Below are positions 16,552 through 25,814 of a DNA stretch of 64,000 bases, in pieces; position 1 is the first letter of the stretch, and every line of letters starts with the position of its first letter. The notes under the pieces were generated by a model, which was not told the DNA's origin, did no database searches, and was given only the letters and a program-made list of their open reading frames with translations. The position numbers were made by a program, and so were the translations under genes. This DNA comes from Imbroritus primus. GTDB taxonomy: Bacteria; Pseudomonadota; Gammaproteobacteria; Burkholderiales; Burkholderiaceae. Location of the stretch: the NCBI GenBank assembly GCA_000272025.2, contig AKCV02000014.1, positions 1 through 64,000 on the forward strand, in the 5' to 3' direction.

Positions 16552-17907
16552 TTAGGCGCGGCCGCGCAGCATGCTGATGTAGGTGGGCTTGAGCGCCATG
16601 GTCTTCATGACCCAACTGATCCACAGTTCCTCCAGCGGCGCGATCACGCCGGGGAAGGATGGCACCAGGTTGTTCTGGTAGTCGAACTCCACCAGCATGG
16701 CGCGGCCCAATCGCGTGATCAGTGGGCACGAGGTGTAGCCTGTGTAGAGCGCGTCCGAGGTCTTGCCCGCGATCTCGGCAACGATATGGTCGACCGCGAC
16801 GGGGACCTGCCATTTCACGCTCGCTGCGGTCTTGCCCTTGGGCACCCCGGCGATGTCACCGACGCCGAAAACGTTACGGTAGCGCACATGACGCAGCGTG
16901 CCCTTGTCGACCTCCAGCCAGCCTTCGGCGGCCCACGCGCCTGTTTGCCAGGGCAGCGGGCTGTTGCGGATGGGCTCGGGCGCACGCATGGGGGGAATGA
17001 CGTGGATGAAGTCGAAACCCTGTTCTTCGGTTCCCGCCGGCGTGTTGAAGGTGGCGATGCGCTTGCCCGGATCGATGGCCTTGAGAACTCGCTCGTAGTT
17101 CACCTGGATGCCGCGCTCCTGGAACAGCATGCGCACCTTCTCCGAGACGATGGGTACGCTGAACAGCGCCTTGTTGTTCGAGTTGTAGACGACCTCCGCC
17201 TTGCTGCGCTGGCCGCGCCGGCTCAGGTAGTCGTCCGTGATGAAGGTGTACTTCAGCGGCGCGCCCGCGCACTTCATCTCGGTGCCGGGGCGTAGAAAGA
17301 CGCCACGGCCGCCCTTGTCGGCGAAAGCCGACATGGCTTGCCACGTGGCTTCGGCCTTGGCCGGGCTGTGGTAGATGCTGCCGATGCCGTTCTTGCCGAT
17401 CAGGTCCTCTTCCATGCCTTCGATCAGGCCGTACTCCAGCTTCATGCCGGTGGCGACGACGAGGAAGTCGTATGCATGGGCCTGGCCGCTTTCCGTGACG
17501 ACCTTCTTGCCTTCCGGATCGAACTCGGCCACGCGTTCCTGCACCAGCTCGACGCCGGCGGGCACGTATTCGGCGGTGGTGGACACCACGTAGCCTGCGG
17601 GCTTGATGCCCGAGCCCACCAGCGTGAAGCCTGGTTGGTAGAAATGCTCCTTGCGCGCGTCGATCAGCGTGATCTTCGCGCCGTCCAGCGCTTCCGAGAG
17701 GCGCGATGCTGCCGCCAGGCCCGCGGCGCCGGCGCCTGCGATGACGATGCGGGCCGTGGTCTTGACCTTGTTCGCCGCGCTGGCGATGCCCGGCGTGAGC
17801 GCGATGCCTGCGGCACCGGCCGCTCCGAGCGTCAGCAAAGCCCGGCGGCGATTGAGTGGTTGGACAAGCGCGTTGTCTCGTTCGATATGGTTTTTGTGGT
17901 GTTTCAT
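16552..17907 (-). CDS. Type II sulfide:quinone oxidoreductase-like flavoprotein with Tat-like signal
   Basis: 451 residues. RRRALLTLG at about 20-28 followed by a hydrophobic stretch and AxA looks like a Tat export signal. The FAD site is IVIAGAGAAGLAAASRL. Two cysteines in family-typical surroundings, C213 (MKCAGAPLKY) and C394 (YTSCPLIT), match the redox pair of type II SQR. The enzyme would oxidise sulfide to a persulfide or polysulfide and reduce quinone. First enzyme gene after arsR1. Flavocytochrome c sulfide dehydrogenase relatives are the main alternative. Confidence 0.86.
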   Translation of the reverse strand: MKHHKNHIERDNALVQPLNRRRALLTLGAAGAAGIALTPGIASAANKVKTTARIVIAGAGAAGLAAASRLSEALDGAKITLIDARKEHFYQPGFTLVGSGIKPAGYVVSTTAEYVPAGVELVQERVAEFDPEGKKVVTESGQAHAYDFLVVATGMKLEYGLIEGMEEDLIGKNGIGSIYHSPAKAEATWQAMSAFADKGGRGVFLRPGTEMKCAGAPLKYTFITDDYLSRRGQRSKAEVVYNSNNKALFSVPIVSEKVRMLFQERGIQVNYERVLKAIDPGKRIATFNTPAGTEEQGFDFIHVIPPMRAPEPIRNSPLPWQTGAWAAEGWLEVDKGTLRHVRYRNVFGVGDIAGVPKGKTAASVKWQVPVAVDHIVAEIAGKTSDALYTGYTSCPLITRLGRAMLVEFDYQNNLVPSFPGVIAPLEELWISWVMKTMALKPTYISMLRGRA

Positions 17908-17922
17908 GGTCTCGTACCCCGT

Positions 17923-18249
17923 TTACTTCGGGGCGCAGTAGATGTCCCAGAGCATGCGCATGACGCGCACGACGTTGTCGTTGGCCAGCCGGTAGTAGAC
18001 GTACTTCCCCTCCTTCTCGGTTTCGACCAGCCCTTCCTGACGCAGCACGGCCAACTGCTGCGACAAGGTGGGCTGGCGAATGCCGGTGATGGCTTCCAAC
18101 TCGCCCACGTTGTGGCGTGCGGATGCGATCTGGCACAGCAGCATCAAGCGGTCTTCGTTGGCAAGAACCTTGAGCAAGGCGCACGCTTCTCCAGCGTGCT
18201 CACGCAGTTGCTCGGGCGCTTTCAGATCGCTCTTGTTGAACGACGGCAT
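17923..18249 (-). CDS. ArsR-family repressor of BigR/SqrR type (arsR1)
   Basis: 108 residues from the ATG at 18249. The winged helix recognition helix is RQPTLSQQLAVLRQEGLV. Two cysteines, C39 (LMLLCQIAS) and C105 (DIYCAPK), occupy the positions that in BigR/SqrR form a tetrasulfide with persulfides and release DNA. Residues of metal-sensing ArsR sites are absent. It heads the operon containing SQR, DsrE and TlpA and lies back-to-back with the sulP leader, so it probably represses both directions until sulfane sulfur appears. Confidence 0.88.
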   Translation of the reverse strand: MPSFNKSDLKAPEQLREHAGEACALLKVLANEDRLMLLCQIASARHNVGELEAITGIRQPTLSQQLAVLRQEGLVETEKEGKYVYYRLANDNVVRVMRMLWDIYCAPK

Positions 18250-18279
18250 CGTGGATTTCTCTGTCAAACGCATGAGGAA

Positions 18280-18308
18280 ATTATAATATGTAAAAGTATA
18301 TATCATAT
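18280..18308. promoter_or_regulatory. Divergent AT-rich promoter/operator between arsR1 and the sulP leader
   Basis: A plus-strand TATAAT at 18282-18287 overlaps a minus-strand TATAAT (18285-18280), so both divergent transcripts share one box. An inverted repeat ATATG (18286-18290) / CATAT (18304-18308) surrounds an A/T-rich spacer. No good -35 is visible on either strand. One ArsR dimer here could block both promoters. Confidence 0.6.
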
Positions 18309-18321
18309 CCAGAGGAGCCCC

Positions 18322-18390
18322 ATGAATGTGAAGACTGCTGATTGCCCTGTCGGCGTGCCGTTCTCGCTGGCTTCCGAGGCCTGCCGATGA
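18322..18390 (+). CDS. 22-residue leader peptide upstream of sulP
   Basis: A short frame with a strong ribosome-binding site (AGAGGAG, five bases before its ATG). Its TGA overlaps the sulP ATG by two bases (ATGA at 18387-18390). The peptide contains two cysteines, at residue 8 and next to the end. Translational coupling means ribosomes on the leader feed sulP. Two Cys codons make supply-dependent control imaginable, but no attenuator hairpin is evident. It could also be just a mis-chosen sulP start region, though it is in another frame. Confidence 0.6.
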   Translation: MNVKTADCPVGVPFSLASEACR

Positions 18391-20135
18391 GCGGGGCCTC
18401 CACCTCCCAACGGTCCTCTGCAGCGGAGCGGTGGATGCCGGTCTTGTCCTGGGGGAAAACCTACGACCGAGGCCAATGGTCCGCGGACATGCTTGCGGCC
18501 GGCATCGTCACGCTGATGCTGATTCCCCAGAGCCTGGCCTACGCCATGCTGGCTGGCCTGCCACCGCAGGCTGGCCTCTATGCGAGCATGCTTCCCCTGC
18601 TTGCCTATGCGGTGTTCGGCAGCAGCCGCACACTGGCTGTCGGGCCGGCGGCGGTGACGTCGTTGATGACCGCCGCAGCCATCGGACAAGTTGCGGCGGC
18701 GGGCTCCGCCGACTATTGGGCGGCCGCGCTTGTGGTGGCTTTGCTGTCTGGCCTGATGCTGACCCTCATGGGCGTGCTGCGGCTTGGCTGGTTGGCGAAC
18801 TACCTCAGTCACCCGGTCATATCCGGCTTCATCTCGGCGTCCGGCGTGCTGATCGCCTTGAGCCAGGCCAAGCACGTGCTGGGGATTGCGGCATCGGGCG
18901 ATACCCTGCCGGAACTGCTTCCCGCGCTATGGCGAGGTCTGCCCCAGACCAATGGCCCTACCGTGGCGCTGGGACTGTCGGCGCTCTTGTTCCTGTGGTG
19001 GTCGCGCAGCGGGCTCAAGCCATGGCTGCGCCGCATCGGCATCGGGCAGCGCTGGGCAGATGCCCTCGCCAAGGCGGGACCCGTGGCAGCAATCGCGGCG
19101 ACCACAGCCGCAGTCTGGGCCTGGGACTTGGCCGCGCACGGCGTGCGTGTGGTAGGGGTGGTGCCACAGGGACTTCCGCCGTTCACGCCTCCCACGTGGA
19201 ACCCGGCCCTGTGGACGGAACTGGCCGTGCCAGCGCTGTTGCTCAGCGTGGTCGGCTTCGTTGAATCCATCTCGGTGGGGCAGACGCTCGCGGCCAAACG
19301 GCGCCAACGTGTCGAACCGGATCAGGAACTGGTCGCGCTGGGAGCGAGCAATGTGGCAGCGGCCTTCACGGGTGGTTTGCCGGTAACGGGTGGCTTTTCG
19401 CGTTCCGTGGTCAATTTCGACGCCGGCGCGCAGACGCCGGCGGCCGGGATCTACACCGCCATCGGCATTGCCGTTGCGACCTTGCTGCTCACGCCGCTGC
19501 TGCACCACCTGCCACAGGCCACCCTGGCAGCCACGATCGTGGTGGCGGTGCTCTCGCTGGTCGATCTGGGCATGCTCAAGCGCACCTGGCAATACTCACG
19601 CTTCGACTTCACCGTGGTGGGGGCCACGCTGGTCACGACCCTGCTGGCGGGCGTGGAGACTGGCCTGATCGCCGGGGTAGGCCTAGCGCTGATGCTGCAT
19701 CTGTACCGCAGCAGCCGGCCGCACGTGGCTGTCATCGGGCTCGTGCCCGGGACCGAACACTTTCGCAACGTGCTTCGCCATCTCGTGCTCACGAGCCCGC
19801 AGGTGCTGGGGCTGCGCGTCGACGAAAGCCTGTATTTCGCCAACGCACGCTATCTGGAGGACCGTATCAACGAGGCTGTTGCGGATCACCCCGAACTCCA
19901 GCACGTGGTTCTTCAGTGCTCGGCCATCAACGACATCGACGCCAGCGCGCTCGAAAGTCTGGAAGCGATTGAGGCGCGGCTGAACGAGGCGGGCATTCGG
20001 CTTCACCTGTCGGAGGTGAAGGGTCCAGTGATGGACAAGCTCGCCGGTACACCGTTTCTGAAGCAGCTCAGCGGACGGGTCTACCTCACCCACTATCAAG
20101 CCGTCGCCGAATTGGCGCCTCACAGCCTGGCCTGA
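18387..20135 (+). CDS. SulP-family anion (sulfate/sulfite-type) permease with STAS domain
   Basis: 582 residues. The N-terminal half has the SulP signature region (AGIVTLMLIPQSLAYAMLAGL, YASMLPLLAYAVFGSSR) and 10-12 hydrophobic segments (CGGLPVTGGFSRSVVNFDAGA-like loop). A cytoplasmic C-terminal STAS domain (VLQCSAINDIDASALESLE) follows. The start at 18387 overlaps the leader-peptide stop. Placed opposite the SQR operon, it may move sulfate or sulfite, the end-products of persulfide oxidation. Direction and ion are not evident from sequence. Confidence 0.88.
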   Translation: MSGASTSQRSSAAERWMPVLSWGKTYDRGQWSADMLAAGIVTLMLIPQSLAYAMLAGLPPQAGLYASMLPLLAYAVFGSSRTLAVGPAAVTSLMTAAAIGQVAAAGSADYWAAALVVALLSGLMLTLMGVLRLGWLANYLSHPVISGFISASGVLIALSQAKHVLGIAASGDTLPELLPALWRGLPQTNGPTVALGLSALLFLWWSRSGLKPWLRRIGIGQRWADALAKAGPVAAIAATTAAVWAWDLAAHGVRVVGVVPQGLPPFTPPTWNPALWTELAVPALLLSVVGFVESISVGQTLAAKRRQRVEPDQELVALGASNVAAAFTGGLPVTGGFSRSVVNFDAGAQTPAAGIYTAIGIAVATLLLTPLLHHLPQATLAATIVVAVLSLVDLGMLKRTWQYSRFDFTVVGATLVTTLLAGVETGLIAGVGLALMLHLYRSSRPHVAVIGLVPGTEHFRNVLRHLVLTSPQVLGLRVDESLYFANARYLEDRINEAVADHPELQHVVLQCSAINDIDASALESLEAIEARLNEAGIRLHLSEVKGPVMDKLAGTPFLKQLSGRVYLTHYQAVAELAPHSLA

Positions 20136-20195
20136 GGCAGCCAGGGCCGCGGCCAAGGTTGGCAGGGGGTCAAAGGCGCATCTGGGTGACATTCT

Positions 20196-21500
20196 TCAAC
20201 GCACTTCGTTGAACATCCGGTGGTGCAAGCGCCGCAGTGACCACCATACGCTTGCGGCCACGAGTGGAATCGCTACCGCTGCCGTGCTCTCGGGCGAGAA
20301 GCCCCACCCGAGCTTCTGCGCTCCCTTCGCCAGGTAGCTCACGAGACCGACGATGTAGTAGGTGATGGCCGCTACCGACAATCCCTCCACCGTGGATTGG
20401 AGCCTGAGCTGCAAGTCCCCTCGACGGTTCATCGCGGCCAGCAGGGCCTGGTTGTTCTGCTGCTGCTCAATTTCTACACGCGTGCGCAGCAGGTTGCTCA
20501 TGCGTGAAACACGCTCGGACAGTGCGTTCTGCCGCCGTGCAGCCCAGGCGCAGGTGCTGCGCGCAGGGCTCAGCCGCCGCTCCATGAACTCACCTATCGT
20601 CTGTAGGCCACCGAGCCGGGATTCGCCGATGTCCTGTATCCGCCGGTCCACCAGTTCGAAGTACGCGCTGCTGGCCGAGAAGCGCGAATGGGTGGCGGCG
20701 TACTGGCCCTCGACCTGGCCCGCCAGCCGCGTCAGGCGGTCAAGCAGCACAGGCTCGGCATCGCGGTTGGAGACACGGATGGCTTGGGCCAACTCTGCCA
20801 GTTCAAGCTCGGCACTGACCAAGGTTGCACTGGCATCACGCGCAGCGGGCAGGCCAAGCAGAGCAGCCATACGGTACGTTTCGATTTCCAGCAACTGCTG
20901 GACGATCCGACCCAGGCGCTGGGGCGAAAGTGCCTCGGCCACGAGCAGCATGCGCGAGAAGCCATCGGCATGGATGGCAAAGTCGGTATAGACCTCACCC
21001 TGGTCATTCGCGACGACGGAAGCGACGAGCGATTCCTCGCGCAACCAACTGCATAGCGCTGGATCGGCATTCCCATCCCGCTTGCCAGCCACCCACAGAT
21101 GCAAGGCACACAGGCATTCGCCGGGCAGCGCGGCGAGCCAGTCACGCGGAACGGCCTCCAACGCCGTCATTGGGGCGCGCCCATCCTTGGACAAGGCATC
21201 GCCAGCCGGTATGACCGTGAAGGTCCAAGAGACGAACTCTGTGTGCAATTCCCAACGGATGCGGAACGCCCCTAGGTCTACGCGCAAGTGGGTGGTGTCC
21301 GCATCTGGCGGAGCTTGGTGATGGTCGCGCAGAAACGTGGCCAAGTGTGCGCGGCTCGCATCACGGCCCATCGCGTCGGTCAACATCACGATGTGCGTGA
21401 TCGCCAGCGGCGCCACCAGGGCTTCGGGCGGGCGTGCATGGACTTCGTTATGCAGCAACACGCGCTGGGCATGCTGCGTGGGGTGCGAGGCGCGGGTCAT
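20196..21500 (-). CDS. DUF3422 membrane-anchored protein
   Basis: 434 residues of the DUF3422 family. A long soluble N-terminal region begins with the motif LLHNEVHARPPEAL; a helical segment precedes two C-terminal hydrophobic stretches (VAAITYYIVGLVSYLAKGA and STAAVAIPLVAASVWWSL). Function unknown; the layout resembles proteins with a cytoplasmic sensor-like body and a CorA-like membrane end. It is the last gene of the persulfide-dioxygenase/cyd operon and converges on sulP with a 60-bp gap. Confidence 0.8.
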   Translation of the reverse strand: MTRASHPTQHAQRVLLHNEVHARPPEALVAPLAITHIVMLTDAMGRDASRAHLATFLRDHHQAPPDADTTHLRVDLGAFRIRWELHTEFVSWTFTVIPAGDALSKDGRAPMTALEAVPRDWLAALPGECLCALHLWVAGKRDGNADPALCSWLREESLVASVVANDQGEVYTDFAIHADGFSRMLLVAEALSPQRLGRIVQQLLEIETYRMAALLGLPAARDASATLVSAELELAELAQAIRVSNRDAEPVLLDRLTRLAGQVEGQYAATHSRFSASSAYFELVDRRIQDIGESRLGGLQTIGEFMERRLSPARSTCAWAARRQNALSERVSRMSNLLRTRVEIEQQQNNQALLAAMNRRGDLQLRLQSTVEGLSVAAITYYIVGLVSYLAKGAQKLGWGFSPESTAAVAIPLVAASVWWSLRRLHHRMFNEVR

Positions 21501-21575
21501 GGACGATCAGAGTCCAGGCGGTTTGGTTGAGGACAACATCTCCCCCATGCCAGTGGTTGCCTTTGCACAGCCGCC

Positions 21576-22814
21576 TTATTGTGTGACGGTCGCCGAGGCT
21601 GTGGCGCGACGGCGGTGCAACGTCAGCCAGCCCAGCATCACCAGTACAACGGCGATGAGCGGCAGCATCAGGGTGTTGATGGTTTCCCATCCCGAAGTGT
21701 TCAGCAGGCGCCCCGAGCCGAACGACGCCACTGCCACGGTGCCGAACACCAGGAAGTCATTGAGCGCCTGCACCTTTGCTCGCTCTGCGGGCGTGTAGGT
21801 GTCGGTCACCATGGCCGTGGCGCCGATGAAGCCGAAGTTCCAGCCTACGCCTAGCAGGATCAGCGAGCCCCAGAAGTGCAACAGCTCCAGCCCGGCCAAT
21901 GCCAGCAGGCCAGAGGCGGCGATCAACACCAGACCCAGCGCCGTGATGGCGATCTTGCCGAAGCGGGCGATCAAGTGGCCGGTGAAGAAGCTCGGGGCAA
22001 ACATGGCCAGCACGTGCCACTGGATGCCCAGTGCGGCTTCGCCGACCGTGTGGCCGCATCCGACCATGGCCATCGGGGCAGCGGTCATGATGAAGGCCAT
22101 CAGGCCATACGAGACGATGCCCGCAGTGACCGCCACGACAAAGCCAGGGCTGCGGGCAATGGTGCCAACCGGCCGTGCGGTGCCTTCCGCCACGGCAGCT
22201 TGAGGCGGCGGAGCACGCAGCATCCACAGCAGAGGCAAGGCCAGCAAGGCCAGGCCGGCCTGGCCGAGAAAGCTGCCGGCGAACGGCGCCATGGGCCAGG
22301 CATCTCGCGTCCAGATGACGACCTGCGGGCCGATGACGGCGGCAACCAGGCCGCCAACCATGATGCGCGAGATGGCCTTCGCCCGTTGCGATGGCTCCAC
22401 CGCGTCGGTGGCGGCGAAGCGGTAGCTCTGCACGCAAGCACCGTAGAAGCCCGCCATGGCGGCGCCCACGCAGAAGGTAGCGAAGTCGCCTTGCACTACA
22501 CCGTAGGTGGCGATCAGTCCGGAGACGCTGCCCAGCAACGCGCCCAGCACGTAGGCCGCGCGCCGGCCCAGGCGGCGCATGAGCACCGCTGCGGGGATGG
22601 TCGAGAGTGCGAGCCCTAGGTTGTAGAGGCTGACAGGCAGCGTCGACAGCGATGGGTCGCTGGCCAGCATCTGCCCGACGATCCCCCCCAGTGAGATGAT
22701 GATGGGCGGCGCAGCGCCGCCCAGGGATTGGGAAGCTACCAGCAACCACACATTGCGTTGGGCATCGGCGGTGTTGGCTGCACCTGTCGATGTCGCCATG
22801 ATGGAACTTGTCAT
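21576..22814 (-). CDS. Major facilitator superfamily transporter
   Basis: 412 residues, 12 predicted membrane helices, with the MFS loop motif between helices 2 and 3 (MRRLGRRAAYVLGALLG) and a soft repeat in the second half (IARFGKIAITALGLVL). Substrate unknown. It lies 33 bp downstream of cydX in the same direction, so it is probably co-transcribed with the cytochrome bd genes. An export function for a sulfur product or thiol is possible but only inferred. Confidence 0.82.
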   Translation of the reverse strand: MTSSIMATSTGAANTADAQRNVWLLVASQSLGGAAPPIIISLGGIVGQMLASDPSLSTLPVSLYNLGLALSTIPAAVLMRRLGRRAAYVLGALLGSVSGLIATYGVVQGDFATFCVGAAMAGFYGACVQSYRFAATDAVEPSQRAKAISRIMVGGLVAAVIGPQVVIWTRDAWPMAPFAGSFLGQAGLALLALPLLWMLRAPPPQAAVAEGTARPVGTIARSPGFVVAVTAGIVSYGLMAFIMTAAPMAMVGCGHTVGEAALGIQWHVLAMFAPSFFTGHLIARFGKIAITALGLVLIAASGLLALAGLELLHFWGSLILLGVGWNFGFIGATAMVTDTYTPAERAKVQALNDFLVFGTVAVASFGSGRLLNTSGWETINTLMLPLIAVVLVMLGWLTLHRRRATASATVTQ

Positions 22815-22847
22815 GGGCTCGCGTCGTAATGGGGCGCGCAGTCTGGT

Positions 22848-22976
22848 TCAGGGCTCCTTGGGATCGAGGCGGTCGCGCCGGACCGCTTCGTCCTCCATCA
22901 ACTCGAACCACATTGCATTGAGAACGGCGAAGGCGGCTGCCAGGGGCAAGCCGAGAATCCAGGCGAAATACCACAT
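22848..22976 (-). CDS. cydX: CydX small subunit of cytochrome bd oxidase
   Basis: A 42-residue frame starting MWYFAWILGLPLAAAFAVLN, the hallmark of CydX/YbgT: one TM helix, a conserved W-F/W-x-L-G start, and a charged tail. AGGAC precedes the ATG, and it begins 33 bp after the cydB stop. CydX stabilises the haem pocket of bd-I type oxidase. It is too short for routine gene calling and easily missed. Confidence 0.93.
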   Translation of the reverse strand: MWYFAWILGLPLAAAFAVLNAMWFELMEDEAVRRDRLDPKEP

Positions 22977-23009
22977 GGTCAATGTCCTATGAATGATGGT
23001 GTGCGTGCG

Positions 23010-24164
23010 TCAGTACGCATGGCCCTTGCCGTCCTGGATGGCCTCGGGGTCGACCTTGCCGCGCAGGACCGAGAACACCCAACTGGTGTACGCCAGGATG
23101 ATGGGCATGAAGATGACCGTTGAAACGAGCATGATGAACAGCGTCAGGTGACTCGACGACGAGTCCCACACAGTCAGGCTCGCCGACGGGTTGACCGACG
23201 AGGGCAGGATGAAGGGGAACATGGACACGCCCACGCTGGCGACGATGCCCGCGATGCCGACGCCGCCGGCGAGCAGCGCAGCCAGCGGCCGGCGCATGGC
23301 CAGACAGAGCGCCGCGATCACCGGCCCGGCCAGACCCAGCGCCGGCACCACCCACAGTGCTGGATGGGTGGCGTAGTTGGCGAACCACGCGCCGCCCTGC
23401 GGCACGGCGTTCTTGAGCAGAGGGTTCGAAGCGCCTGAAGTGTCGATGCTGCCGGTGATGGCATACCCCGTCACGAAGTAGGCCAGCAGCACGCCCGCCA
23501 CGGCATACAGCACCGTTGTGAGAAGCGCCGCCACGATCCCGAAACGGCGCGCGCGTTCGGCCACGGTGCCCGAGGTCTTGAGCTGCAGCCAGGCGGCGCC
23601 GTGCATAACCAGCATCGCGACCGAAACCAGGCCGGCGAGCAAGGCATAAGGGTTGAGCAGCCCGAAGAACGAGCCGTCGTAGAAGATCTGCATGTCGTCC
23701 TCGATGCGAAACGGCACGCCCTGCAGCACGTTGCCCATCGCCACGCCGAAGATCAGTGCGGGCACGAAGCCGCCTACGAACAAGGCCCAGTCCCATCGGC
23801 TGCGCCATGCAGGTTCCTCGCGCTTGCTGCGGAACTTGAAGGCCACCGGCCGCAGGATCAGCGCGACGAGGATCGCGAACATCGCCAGGTAGAAGCCCGA
23901 GAACGACACCGCGTAGAGCTGCGGCCAGGCCGCGAAGATGGCCCCCCCGCCGAGGATCAGCCAGACCTGGTTGCCTTCCCAGACCGGGCCGATGGTGTTG
24001 ATGACGACACGGCGCTCGACGTCGCTGCGCGCCACGAAAGGCAGCAGCGTTCCGGTGCCCAGATCGAAACCATCGGTGAGGGCAAAGCCGATCAGCAGCA
24101 CCCCCAGCAACGCCCACCAGATCAGGCGCAGGACATCGTAGGAGATCAGTTCGTGCAGAATCAT
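23010..24164 (-). CDS. cydB: Cytochrome bd ubiquinol oxidase subunit II
   Basis: 384 residues with eight to nine membrane helices. Family-typical N-terminus (VLRLIWWALLGVLLIGFALTDGFDLG) and mid-region (GNQVWLILGGGAIFAAWPQLYA). AAGGAG precedes the start. With CydA it forms the quinol oxidase, which reduces O2 to water without pumping protons. It follows cydA by 20 bp. Confidence 0.96.
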   Translation of the reverse strand: MILHELISYDVLRLIWWALLGVLLIGFALTDGFDLGTGTLLPFVARSDVERRVVINTIGPVWEGNQVWLILGGGAIFAAWPQLYAVSFSGFYLAMFAILVALILRPVAFKFRSKREEPAWRSRWDWALFVGGFVPALIFGVAMGNVLQGVPFRIEDDMQIFYDGSFFGLLNPYALLAGLVSVAMLVMHGAAWLQLKTSGTVAERARRFGIVAALLTTVLYAVAGVLLAYFVTGYAITGSIDTSGASNPLLKNAVPQGGAWFANYATHPALWVVPALGLAGPVIAALCLAMRRPLAALLAGGVGIAGIVASVGVSMFPFILPSSVNPSASLTVWDSSSSHLTLFIMLVSTVIFMPIILAYTSWVFSVLRGKVDPEAIQDGKGHAY

Positions 24165-24184
24165 GTTCGTTTCTCCTTGGGGTG

Positions 24185-25771
24185 TTACTGCGCAGGCGCC
24201 AGGTCGGCCGAAGCGGCGGGCCGACCTTCGACGCGGGCCAGCGCATGGTCATCGGGGCCTTTGCGGATCGCCTTGAGCATCAGCTTCATCTCGATGACGA
24301 GCAGGACGGTGTAGATCGCGACGAAGCCAGCGATCGTCAGCAGCACGGTCGATGCGCCCAAGTTCGAGACGGCCACGGCCGTCGGCAGAACGCCTTCGAT
24401 GACCCAGGGCTGACGCCCCACTTCGGCCACGATCCAGCCGAGTTCAGCGGCGATCCAGGGCAAGGGGATGGACCACACGGCGACCTTGAGCAGCCATCGG
24501 TGCGCATCCAGTTTGCGCCGCGCCGACAACCAGAAGAACACGGCGGTCAGCAGGATGAAGAAGAAGCCCAGGCCGACCATCAGCCGGAACGCCCAGAACA
24601 GCGGCGCCACCCGTGGAACGGTGTCCCATGCAGCCTGGGATATCTGTTGCGGCGTGGCCTGGCGGGGGTCGTCCACGTAGCGTTTGAGCAGCAGCGCGTA
24701 GCCCAGCGTATGCCCATGCTCCTCGAAAGCGGCCTGCACCTGCGGGGGGACGTCCGCGCCACCCTTCACGGCGCGGATCTGCTGCAGGGCGTCGTATGCC
24801 ACGATGCCATCCCGGATGTGCGTCTCGGCACGCGCGACCAGCTCGTCGATGCCGGGAATCTCGGTGGTCAGCGAACGTGTGCCGATCAGTCCCATGGCCC
24901 AGGGGATGTGCACCGCATAGTGTGTCTCGCGCGCCGCCTGATCGGGAAAGCCGAAGGCGGTGAACGCGGCCGGCGCGGGCTCGGTCTTCCACATCGCTTC
25001 GATGGCGGCCAGCTTCATCTTCTGGTGCTCGGTGGACAGGTAGCCGCTCTCGTCGCCCAGCACCACAACCGACAGCGCGGAGGCGAGGCCGAACGATGCC
25101 GCGACCGTCATGGAACGCTTGGCAAGCTGCAGGTGGCGCCCCTTGAGAACGTACCAGGCCGAAATCCCGAGCACGAAGATGGCGGCTGTCACATAGCCGG
25201 CCGAGACGGTGTGCACGAACTTGGCCTGCGCCACCGGGTTGGTCAGCACGGCGAAGAAGTCCGTCATCTCCATGCGCATGGTCTGCGGATTGAACTGGGC
25301 GCCGACCGGGTTCTGCATCCAGCCGTTGGCGATCAGTATCCACAGCGCCGAGAAGTTCGATCCCAGCGCCACACACCAGGTGACCACCAGATGCCCGACT
25401 TTGGAAAGGCGGTCCCAGCCGAAGAAGAACAGACCGACGAAGGTCGCTTCCAGGAAGAAGGCCATCAGCCCCTCCAAGGCGAGCGGCGCTCCGAAGATGT
25501 CGCCCACGTAGTGGCTGTAGTAGCTCCAGTTCATGCCGAACTGGAACTCCATCACGATGCCGGTGGCCACGCCCATGGCGAAGTTGATGCCGAACAGCAC
25601 GCCCCAAAACTTGGTCATGTCGCGCCAGATGGTCCGGCCCGTCATCACGTAGACCGTTTCCATGATGGCGATCACTATGGACAGGCCCAGCGTCAGCGGT
25701 ACGAAAAGAAAGTGGTAGAGCGCCGTGATCGCGAACTGCAATCGCGACAGGCTGACGATGTCAAAGTCCAT
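24185..25771 (-). CDS. cydA: Cytochrome bd ubiquinol oxidase subunit I, long Q-loop (bd-I) type
   Basis: 528 residues from the ATG at 25771. Haem-ligand region ALYHFLFVPLTLG (His20), second haem histidine in AQAKFVHTVSAGY, and the GRQPW quinol-loop motif near the C-terminal third. The Q-loop between KLAAIEAMW and IPRVAPL-type residues is full length, as in E. coli bd-I. Cytochrome bd resists sulfide inhibition in E. coli (known from the literature), which explains its presence next to sulfide-oxidation genes. Confidence 0.96.
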   Translation of the reverse strand: MDFDIVSLSRLQFAITALYHFLFVPLTLGLSIVIAIMETVYVMTGRTIWRDMTKFWGVLFGINFAMGVATGIVMEFQFGMNWSYYSHYVGDIFGAPLALEGLMAFFLEATFVGLFFFGWDRLSKVGHLVVTWCVALGSNFSALWILIANGWMQNPVGAQFNPQTMRMEMTDFFAVLTNPVAQAKFVHTVSAGYVTAAIFVLGISAWYVLKGRHLQLAKRSMTVAASFGLASALSVVVLGDESGYLSTEHQKMKLAAIEAMWKTEPAPAAFTAFGFPDQAARETHYAVHIPWAMGLIGTRSLTTEIPGIDELVARAETHIRDGIVAYDALQQIRAVKGGADVPPQVQAAFEEHGHTLGYALLLKRYVDDPRQATPQQISQAAWDTVPRVAPLFWAFRLMVGLGFFFILLTAVFFWLSARRKLDAHRWLLKVAVWSIPLPWIAAELGWIVAEVGRQPWVIEGVLPTAVAVSNLGASTVLLTIAGFVAIYTVLLVIEMKLMLKAIRKGPDDHALARVEGRPAASADLAPAQ

Positions 25772-25814
25772 GGCGGTTTCCTCTATCGATGTGAAATCAT
25801 GTGTGCTTGAAAGA

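Noticed and set aside
24182..25810. A 542-codon plus-strand frame opposite cydA
   Set aside because: Low-complexity His/Arg/Gly product, no start signal, and cydA on the other strand is unmistakable.
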